This document shows, piece by piece, positions 55,534-64,000 of a DNA stretch of 64,000 bases. The stretch is from assembly GCA_963556255.1 (NCBI GenBank), contig OY744611.1, positions 3,823,230 through 3,887,229 of the forward strand, given 5' to 3'. The notes below the pieces were generated by a model. That model made no database searches and had not been told where the DNA came from. It saw only the letters and a list, made by a program, of their open reading frames with translations. The translations under genes were made by a program, and so were the position numbers. This stretch comes from Allolobophora icterica. Lineage: Eukaryota; Annelida; Clitellata; Crassiclitellata; Lumbricidae. Position 1 is the first letter of the stretch. Each line of letters begins with the position of its first letter.

Positions 55534-58500
55534 TTAGTAAAATGTGGATGGGGAAGGTTGGGGAACTGTTGCTACTAGGTACTCGCGGAGCTTTCTCTTA
55601 AAAATTAAAATATTAGGTAGATTTCTTATGGCAACAGGAATATTATTCCAAGTCCTCGGGCCAGCACTTTTTATTGAGAACTTTCGGGTGTTTGTTCTAG
55701 CAAATGCTGCTCTATAATCGGCAGATGTCCTGACATAGTAGGGGTTTATTTTGGATGTCAAACTGAAGAAGTCATTGAATGCTGCAGGAAGAAGATTGTG
55801 CATATACTTAAACATGAATTCAGAGGTCTGTTGGATTCTAATCTGTTCAATTGATAAAATTTTTAGGCTTTGTAATGCAGCAAGGGGGGGAAATGGGACC
55901 TGATTTTCTTGCTATAATTCTAGCAGCCCTCTTTTGCAATGAAGTTAATCTAAGCAAGCAAGTTGAGTAATTTGAAGCCCAGACTATGCTGCAATATGAG
56001 AGATAAGGGTGAATTAAAGAATAATATAAATTCAGTTTAATATGGGTTGGTAATAAGTAGGCAATACGGGCTAATACACCCACACTTTTCGCAATTCTTT
56101 TAGATATATTCTCAATATGTACTTTCCATGTAAGGAATTGGTCCACAAATACTCCCAGAAATTTGACAGAGGTTGCTTGTGGTATAGGGTTGTTGTCCAT
56201 AATGAGTGCTTCCCTTGTTTCTGGGATATGTTTACGATGCGAGCAAAATAAAATGTATTTTGTCTTTTTTAGATTCAATGATAATTTGTTGACTCTGAAC
56301 CAGTCAATAACTTTTGTTAGTTCTTCGTTCATTAATTGAAAGAGTGTTTGGTATGATTTGTGAGAAGCAAAAATGTTCGTATCATCGGCGAAAAGCACAA
56401 AGCGCAGGATTGGTGAAGCGTTTGGGAGGTCATTAATAAAAATTAAGAAAAGGAGGGGTCCAAGAATTGATCCTTGTGGTACACCAAATTTATTTAATTT
56501 TAATTTTGATAGGGAGCCATTGCATAGGACCTGTTGTTTCCTATCTTCGAGGTAGCTTTTGAACCAATCCTGTGCGATACCACGTATTCCAATATTTTGA
56601 AGTTTATTAAGGAGTATTTCATGATTGACAGTGTCAAATGCTTTTGCAATATCGATGAAAACACCTAGTGCATATTCGCCACGGTCAATAACAGATGAGA
56701 TGTTATCCTGGATACTCAAAAGTGACATAGCAGTTGAATGACCGGGCTGAAAACCATGTTGATATATATGTAAGATGTTTTTTTTATCAACATAGTCAAA
56801 TAGACGAATAAACATGACTTTTTCAAGGAATTTGGATAAAAATGGTAGAATAGAGATTGGTCTATAGTTGGTCAGTTCCTCTTCTGGGCCTTGTTTATGG
56901 ATTGGTGTGACTTTAGCTATTTTCAGGCTTGAGGGAACTATTCCTGTGGATAGAGAGCAGTTAATGATGGCTGATAAAGGAGCGGCAATGTGCTCAAATA
57001 CAGGAAATACAACAGATGGGTCGATCTCATCGAAGCCTGCGCTGTGAGAGATTTTTATAGTATGACTAAGTGAGATTAGTTCATCCGGGGAGGTGGGGTA
57101 AATAGCAAAAGAGGTTGGTAATTGTGGACTAAGATAAGTATAGATAGTGTTATTGGACGCAGGTATTTTCCCAATGAGATCCTCAGCAATACTGGTGAAA
57201 TAGTTGTTAAATTTCTCAGATATAACATCAGCATTTGTTATGTCATTACCATTTAAGCATAAGTGGCTGATAATTTTTTTCTTATCCTTAGAGTTAACTG
57301 AAGTTCTTATGGTCTGCCACGTTTTTTTAAGGTCGTGACTGTATTTAAGAAATTCTGATTCATAGTAATTTCTTTCAGCTTTGGTGCAGACCGTTTTAAA
57401 TTTGTTTCGATAAGTAGTGAATTTAGATTTATTTTCAAGAGTTGGATTTTTGATATATTTCATATACAATTTTGATTTTTTTTACATGATTTGAGCAAGC
57501 CGAGTGTCATCCAAGGGTTTTTAATCTTATTATGTGCTTTTGTTTGCTTATGTTTTAGGGGAAAAGCAGTGTCATAAGCTTCCTGGAATAATGAAAAGAA
57601 GAGGTCATAAGAAGCGTCAGGGTCATTTTTTGTGCAGGATTCTAATACAATGGACCAATCAATTTTGGATAATAAATTTTTAAAATGTTCACAGTTGGAT
57701 GCATTAAAGTTTCGAGTTTTCGAATTCGAAGTATTCTCTCCCTGTATAGGAATTTGATTGATTCTCACCAAAATTGGAAGATGGTCGGATATGTCCGATG
57801 CAAGTATATACGAGTCAATAATTTTTGAGGTTGTATTAGAGAAAACATTATCGATTAAGGTCGAGGAAGTTGGGGTAATTCTTGTTGGTTGTGTAATGGA
57901 GGGTAAAAAATGGTAAGCAGACATAATGTCTAAAAAATTTGCACTTAGGGCATGATTTTGAGCTTTTAATAAATCTATATTAAAATCTCCCATAAGATAT
58001 ATATCTTTAACTTTTAGTGTTAAGGTGGATAATAGCTGCCCAATTTCTTCATTAAAAGCAACCATGTTGTGACCCGGAGGTCTATAAACTGTGCCAACAA
58101 CAAAATAAGAACCGTGTGGTAAAGGGAATTTAATTAATAGAGCCTCATAGGTGTGATGCGAGCGACAATTTGAGGGTATTTCCATTTTGCTGAATCCGAG
58201 GTGGTCTTTTATGGCAAACCCTACGCCCCCTCCTCGGCTAGAGCTTCTTGGCTCATGGATGAATTTATATCCTGCAATTTGGATTGAGTCAGTTGTGGAT
58301 TCATCAAGCCAGGTTTCAGTGAGTGCAAGAATATCAACCGACAACTGGTGCGTGAGTTGAGCAATTGATGAAACCTTTGAAGCGATGCTTCGACAGTTGA
58401 TATGCATGAGTGATATCAAGTGTCTCCCTGCAGAGAAAACAGGTTCCAAGTCTACAGAAGTACTATATTTAGAGACTAGAGGACGCGTTATATAATAGTT

Positions 58501-58860
58501 GTCGTCTGGGTCCAAGTCGTAGTTGTGAGTTAACGGTCGATTCTGTTGCACTTCTGTGTATATCTCAAGCCTAGGTCCCTCCCTCAATGAATCAATAGAC
58601 GGGAGTCCGTCAGAGGCATCAGTTATGCTCTGGGCAAATTCATCGTCACAGACAATATGGTTAAAAGGGAACAGAGTCGTTACACAATTAGTGCAATACC
58701 AGGAGGAATGATCAATTTGGTTTGGTAGGGCAATTTCGTGGCAGTCCGAGTGGAATCCCCTCCCGCAGAGTGTACAGAATACTGCCCTATGCCCACTGGT
58801 TACATGTTTCAAACAGAAATGACACTTAACTAAGTTCAGCTCTACTGAACAAGAGTCCAT
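55534..58860 (-). pseudogene. LINE ORF2: PHD-like finger, endonuclease, reverse transcriptase (two frameshifts)
   Basis: Starts at the ATG at 58,860. A Cys/His finger (CHFCLKH..CTLCGRGFHSDC..WYCTNC) is followed by an APE-type endonuclease (LMHINCRSI, LTETWL, YRPPG, MGDFNID, SDHLPI). Reverse transcriptase follows with YRPISILP, DIAKAFDTVNHEILL, GVPQGSILGPLLF and FADDTN. The C-terminus includes LTSLQKRAARII, and SIKSAGPRTWNNIPV in a third frame. Frame switches occur at eight Ts (57,476-57,483) and seven Gs (55,884-55,890). The protein nicks target DNA and primes cDNA synthesis there. Confidence 0.88.
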
Positions 58861-58949
58861 AGAACAGCTTGACCCCTGAACTGAGCGGTCGAACACACAC
58901 ACACACACAGAAAGCGATCCTTCAAAAATAAAAACAAACAGAAACAAAA

Positions 58950-60130
58950 CAAAGTGAGGAGGCCTCCTCGAGCTGGTCCTAATTTCCCATGTCCCTATGT
59001 TTGTTAGTAATGCAGCAACATTTAAAATGAAGACATGCCATTGAATTGGCCTTCAAATTTTCATCATATGACAAAAGGAGCATAGCCTCATCAGATCTTG
59101 AATGACAGATGATATTAGCATAACCCAACAATAGTATATCTGAATAACGCAGTATGCTTTGTTGGCTTGGGTTTTACAATGCGAGTCACAATTGTAGTTA
59201 GGTTAAACAATGCAAGTCTCAATTGAAGTCAAAGGTTTGTTAAAACGATTTCCGTCATTTATTGGTAGCTTGGCGATAAAAGACTTATGTATTTAATTTT
59301 TTTTCATCAATTTAAAGTAATATGCATGTCTTTCATGTCTGAAGTGTGTACTGATTTATAAGATCCATGTAAGTTGTTTCTCTCCAAAATTAGTTGAATA
59401 CAACCCGAGATAGTTTGCAATTTAGATGAGTTGATACCTACAAACATCAGTCTAACCTGTACTATTGGGTCCCATGTCACCAAGATACCAAGTATATATA
59501 TATATTGGCTTCCAATTAGTCAGATATTACGGCTCATTAAACCCCTAATAGTTTGGCATACTGGGGATCTATATAACTAAGCAGTCATCTTTAGCAACTA
59601 CTGAAGCGTCGGGTTTTTAAGCCGAAACTTCTCGAAAGTGACAGTAAAACATTAATAATGATTTACACACTTCTTAAGCTGTAGCCACTTGGGTTATGAT
59701 AATAGTAAAGCCAATGACTGATGCTTCAAAGGTGTAACAGGTGCTTATAAATATGTATAATAATAGTAGCAGTGCTGATGAGTAATGATGAAATAATGCT
59801 GGTTATACGCTCATAAACCCTTACCAACTTGAGATAAACAGGTATCCCTTTTACACTAGTTAGACACAAGTTTTATACAATAGTAACAGAATAATGAGTA
59901 TAATGTGCTAATAAACAGTCTAACAATCTAACATTTAGTATCATTTATCTTATGATAGTGCAGCAAATAAAGGGACCATATGTTTGTAGTTGCTCCTAAA
60001 CAATGAACATGTACAGGATTTGGGAGACCATGGTGAGCAGCTGACTTTATAATGTCTTGCCAGGTTGCTTAATCTGTAGGCAAATTTGGGTGTAAACATT
60101 TGCAGCATAACACCAAATAAAAGGTAAACA
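58950..60130. other. Inter-ORF region of the LINE; no gene seen
   Basis: AT-rich DNA between ORF2 and the tandem repeats, without a supportable ORF. It may contain a further insertion, since 1.9 kb between LINE ORFs is long. Confidence 0.4.
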
Positions 60131-60850
60131 AGTAAGCCACGACATGGAAGTAATAAATCAAAAAGAAAAAGGCTCGATCATTGTCAGAGGATACGCAATA
60201 ATGTTCTTCATCGATAGTAGAGTATGTTAGTTTGGAACTCACGTAACTGTTCCTGCTCTTTTAAAATAAGCAAGTAACCATCGACTCGAGAGGTAATGAA
60301 TCAAAAGAAAAGGCTCATCATTGTCTGAGGATACTCAATAATGGGCTGTCCAGTTCTTCTTCATCTATAATATTAGAAAATATTTGGTTAGAACTCACAT
60401 AACTGTTCCTGTTCTTTTAAGGTAAGCAAGTAACCATCAACTCGAGGTATTGAATCAAAAGAAAAGGGTCGATCATTGTCTGAGGATACTTGATAACGAG
60501 CTGTCCAGTTTTTCTTCATCGATATTGGAAAGTGTATGGTTAGAACTCCTATAACTGTTACAGTTCTTTTTAAAGGTGAACAAGTAAGCATCAACTCGGA
60601 GGTAAGCTTAATGAATCAGAAGAAAAGGTTCGATCATTGTCAAAGGGTACTCAATAACAGGCTGTCCAGTTTTTCTTCATCGATATTAGAAAATGTTTGG
60701 TTAGAACTCCCATAACTGTTCCAACTCTTTTGAAGGTAAACAAGTAAGCAACGACTCAGAGGTAATGAATTGGAAGGAAAGGCTCGATCATTGTCTGAGG
60801 ATACTAAGTTCTTTTTCATCGATATTGGAGAATGTTAGTTTAGGAATCAT
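60130..60850. repeat. ~150-bp tandem repeat, five copies, running into LINE ORF1
   Basis: CTCGATCATTGTC-type cores recur near 60,172, 60,312, 60,467, 60,628 and 60,781 (periods about 140-161 bp). Each unit includes a TTCTTCATCGATATTAGAAAATG segment and a GTTCCTGTTCTTTTAAGG segment. The last unit contains the ORF1 stop. Confidence 0.85.
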
Positions 60851-61625
60851 GTAACAGCTCCAGCTCTTTCAAGTGGAGGATTTTCTTTGGTTTTTCATCC
60901 ATGCCTCCTGTCTGCTTGACAACTGTATGACCACCTGCAGTCCATGTTGCAAAGATTTTCTCCCGAACCATCTTCCATGCCTGGGCAAAGATTTGAGAGT
61001 TGGCTCTCGTTAGATGTTCGTTGATGAACAGTTGGTTTTGGGTTGGTCCAGACTCTGTAGAAGAATGACGGAGTAGTTTCCTGGATGAATAGATAGTGTC
61101 TCTTGCAGTCCGGTTGGTAAACTTGACTATCAGAGGTGGAGTTTGTTCTGTTCCTCGTCGAGGCAGGCGATGGGTTGTTGATATGTCTGTTTCGGTTATT
61201 TTCAAGCCGAGTCGCGATTGGCATAGTTTCACCACAGCTTCGATATTAGCACGATTCCTCTGGTCCGGAGTTTGATGAGGAGAGACACCTGGATTGAGTA
61301 GTTCTTGTGTTGTTGGTTCCTTTATGCCATGGAAGACTAAGTTATCCAGCCGACTGTGGGTCTCAAGATCGTCGACTCTGCGTTGAAGTATTTTGTTGTC
61401 CTTCTCTAGGTCCTTGACTCTCGACTTAATCGGTTCCACTGTTTCGACCACCTGTTCTGTGACCATTTCTTTAACCAGTGTCGTAAGAGAGGATTTGAAG
61501 TCGGCCGCGAGGGATTTAAAGACTTCGTGTACTATTGGGGTCAGTCGCGTGATTAGGAGAGTCATTACTCGGTCATCCTGCAGCGCATCGATCAGGTCGT
61601 CCGTTTTGATGCCCTTTTTTGACAT
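60840..61625 (-). CDS. LINE ORF1 protein with coiled coil
   Basis: 261 residues from an ATG at 61,625. Residues 55-95 form a coiled coil (VEPIKSRVKDLEKDNKILQR then RRVDDLETHSR), followed by RLDNLVFHGI, an RRM-like segment (RLGLKITETDISTTHRLPR, PLIVKFTNRTARDTIYSSRK) and a C-terminal domain (LFINEHLTRANSQIFAQAWK). This matches L1-type ORF1 nucleic-acid chaperones, which trimerise and bind LINE RNA. The frame is intact. Confidence 0.85.
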   Translation of the reverse strand: MSKKGIKTDDLIDALQDDRVMTLLITRLTPIVHEVFKSLAADFKSSLTTLVKEMVTEQVVETVEPIKSRVKDLEKDNKILQRRVDDLETHSRLDNLVFHGIKEPTTQELLNPGVSPHQTPDQRNRANIEAVVKLCQSRLGLKITETDISTTHRLPRRGTEQTPPLIVKFTNRTARDTIYSSRKLLRHSSTESGPTQNQLFINEHLTRANSQIFAQAWKMVREKIFATWTAGGHTVVKQTGGMDEKPKKILHLKELELLHDS

Positions 61626-61800
61626 TTTCGTTCACAACTTACGCAAAACTATACGGAACTGCGTAGATAATCCTGTATGTTGTAGCGAAATTTTACTAAT
61701 AAAGAATTCGCCCCGTTTTAAGTAGTAGAATTACTATGTTTACGCTCGACCGCTCTCGATCAGGTTAGTCAGTCGCCGCCATCTTGCATATTAGTGGTTG

Positions 61801-62384
61801 CTGAAAAGTGAAAAGGATAGGCAAACTATTGCAGGGTATCAGTCCGTTTGAAATATGGAACCACAGGAACAGGACCACAGGGTATCAGTCCATTTGAAAC
61901 CTGCAACAATCGAACAGGAAAAACTTACCCCGGGCAGCATGAGCAGCCTATAACGAGAATTGAATCTCTTTGCACGGCCAACTGTAACTATAACTGAAAT
62001 TTAAAAAATCATTAACCACAACTAACTGCAACTAAAATAAAACCTGTAAGGAGAATCACACTGGGCTCATGTTTGTGAGTTTAGTTTGGCTCCAGCCAGA
62101 TAACTTTGAATCATTTTTGTTGAGCAGAGTTCCTTTTCTTCTACACATGACAATTTAGTTGCAATTGTCTAGTCTGCTCGTGGGGGGGGGTCAAAGGATC
62201 TGGTACTGAAACGTCAATTTACAATAATCATTGTTAGTGTAATAATCAACGGATCTCACTGAATATAAACAGGGTTAATCGCTACAACAGTTTCATCATT
62301 ATAATCTTTCTGGACTTGTCTGGAGCATTGCCGTTTCCACGACATGGAGCCAGCCGTCTCTATTATGAACGCAGTTGTGTGGCA
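61801..62384. other. No gene seen; short duplicated segment
   Basis: GGTATCAGTCCRTTTGAAA occurs twice (61,838 and 61,882). Otherwise unremarkable. Confidence 0.5.
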
Positions 62385-62462
62385 GTTTGTTCTGTACCTT
62401 CTAACCAGAGGGTCACAGGTTCGAATCTACCTCAAGCCGCTGCGTAGCGACCCATAAGATTT
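62385..62462 (+). repeat. tRNA-like SINE head, weak
   Basis: GTCACAGGTTCGAATCTACC contains a clear B-box (GGTTCGAATC); the TGGCAGTTTGTTCTG upstream is a poor A-box. Confidence 0.4.
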
Positions 62463-63764
62463 GAGATGGGCGTCACAAAAATCACATAATAAACCTAGCA
62501 TCAACGATATTCCACAGACAACACAGTGCAGAAATCCACGGTCAGAGGTCTGGCATCAATTGAACAGGACGAAACTCCACACAAAGACAATTTTATACAT
62601 AATATCCAGTGCAGACGTTAGGCCGAAAGAAACTTCCAACACAACATTGCAACCTCTTTTCAATCCAAACTCAAGTCTCATTTCTTCCAGAATTCCTACC
62701 CAGATCCGTCGTGTCCTCCACCGTTCGGTCTTTCTGGCTCCAGTCAGAATCCGCCTTAGCAGATCCTCTGCCACTTCATCTTGATCTCCAGGCAAACGGA
62801 GCGGTATGTTTTGTGATTGGCAGTGAAAATGCATGTCATTCTTTGGAGATTTAAGGACGCCCAGTCATTTACTACCTACGAGGTAATCCTCGACGCAACT
62901 TGGTCCAGGAACTCTGATTTGTGTTACTCCTTCGATTGAGTATTTTTGGTGTGCTATGACTATTTTATCAAAATAATCCCGTTTGGCCGAGGTAAATATT
63001 GTGAACAGTGCTGCTTCAAGGTAGAGTTGTCGAGTATCACGGATATCATACTCCGTTGTCGTTCGTCATCTTTGAGGCAACTTTGTCCGTTAACTCTTGG
63101 TGGTATTCAGTCGGTAGCGAATTTCGTCTGAATGAGGATCCACCAGTGGATACTCTTCTAGTTATATATGCGCATTGTTCCCTTACTGAGGAGTGTTTTG
63201 TTTAGATGACTTTTAAAATGACTCAGGCTGTTGAAGGCGGCGCTGTTGTGAATTACTTATAAATGCACTGCTTGAAGTGTATGGATAACTACGTGCTGAC
63301 AGTGAAAGCATTCAGATTACGTTAGACTATTTTATCAAAGCAATGCTTTGGAAGGTACCTGACCTTTAAGGTGGCGTAATATTACATTCTTGAACCGTTG
63401 TCTAGTAATTCTTCGATTGAAGCAAACGTCGACTGATATGAGAGAAATGACAATTTCTTCGTCTCTCTGCTTTGTTGGTGAATTCAATATCCAATATATA
63501 TTGGACTTTTGTAAGATAATGTCCAACATCTACAGTGGAAGATCGTTCAACTGAAATGGAAAAAATGCAACGGTAAAACTGGAAGACTCTATTGGATGTT
63601 ATAATTAGTTAATTTGGAATTTTATGAGTGATACCGAATAAATTACCTTAGCATGGATTTCAACAATTCAGAAGACTTCTGAACCAGTGCAACCTATAAG
63701 ATTTTTTCCTAGTCGTAAAATCTTAAAAGTAGTAGATTAGGAAGGGGTGTTTGGGCGCAATGCC
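62463..63764. other. No gene seen
   Basis: Intergenic; open frames here are short and show no recognisable domain. Confidence 0.5.
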
Positions 63765-63935
63765 CTCCAGATCTCCCTGAAACCCACGGACACTTATAGC
63801 AGATCGATTTTTCTGATCCTCGTGAGGGCCCTGAAGCCCACGGACGCTTATAGCAGAACGATTTTCAGGGCCTATAGAGAGTCCGTGGGACCTACGAACG
63901 CTTATAGCAGATCACCAATTATTTTTAGTCCAATT
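63765..63935. repeat. Dispersed tandem repeat, inverted relative to 14,608-14,905
   Basis: Three units of CTTATAGCAGATCGATTTT..CTGAAACCCACGGAC type, the reverse complement of the repeats near 14.7 kb. Confidence 0.8.
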
Positions 63936-64000
63936 CAGCCAAAGCCAAAAAAGGATCGTTTTGAAGGCCTTAGTATATAAATATGCAAAGTCGCCGGCCG

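Larger units (their letters stand above)
53529..61800 (-). mobile_element. Long CR1/L2-like LINE (ORF1 and ORF2) interrupted by a hAT element
   Basis: On the minus strand: 5' region from about 61,800 (GATGGCGGCGAC), ORF1 (61,625-60,840), tandem-repeat zone, ORF2 (58,860-55,534) with PHD-like finger, endonuclease and reverse transcriptase, 3' untranslated region with the GGGTCCCGCTATCAGGG box, and a (TTATGG)n tail at 53,530-53,556. A hAT element (53,577-55,250) lies in the 3' end. Apart from it the LINE is about 6.6 kb. ORF2 is broken by two homopolymer frameshifts. Confidence 0.82.

Overview
This is eukaryotic, almost certainly animal DNA, most likely from a marine invertebrate. The species cannot be named from the sequence. 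The signs are low coding density, many microsatellites, CR1/L2-like LINEs with oligonucleotide tails, tRNA-derived SINEs, many hAT-type insertions with 8-bp target duplications, a CARD-like exon with splice signals, and a Polinton.

Bases 1 to about 12 kb are most of a Polinton/Maverick (adintovirus-like) element that runs off the left edge. Leftward genes, in transcription order, are a packaging ATPase, a coiled-coil protein, a penton-like minor capsid protein, a pVI-like basic protein, a major capsid protein, a small membrane-active protein, an adenain-like protease, and a fibre whose repeats resemble phage tail fibres. Two rightward genes start 38 bp from the ATPase start: a zinc-ribbon/phospholipase A2 protein and a DDE integrase. 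A protein-primed family-B polymerase and a small Cys-rich ORF close the right side. The set covers excision/integration (integrase), copying (polymerase), packaging (ATPase), capsid building (both capsid proteins), maturation (protease), and plausibly attachment and membrane escape (fibre, PLA2, amphipathic proteins). The copy carries breaks: a TGA in the fibre, a frameshift in the coiled-coil gene, and a frameshift plus an in-frame TAG in the N-terminal part of the polymerase.

From 12 to 64 kb the window is dominated by mobile elements. The clearest is a 3,106-bp hAT-like transposon (16,529-19,634) with ~145-bp inverted repeats, a perfect 8-bp target duplication and an unbroken 755-codon transposase. 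A 2.1-kb decayed relative (21,673-23,788) has its own perfect duplication. Further right lie a piggyBac-like element with internal ~200-bp tandem repeats, a nest of hAT, LINE tail and Mutator-like element whose arms are tandem decamers, several short hAT elements, a Copia fragment, a 4.2-kb P-element-like (THAP) transposon, and a long LINE (ORF1 plus ORF2, about 53.5-61.8 kb, minus strand) with a hAT element in its 3' region. Candidate host genes are few: a beta-propeller ORF (19,982-20,848), a CARD-like exon (36,542-36,829) and an unrecognised ORF (29,045-29,390).

Several frame breaks fall in homopolymer runs, so some may be assembly errors rather than real decay. No rRNA gene, functional tRNA gene or CRISPR array was seen.
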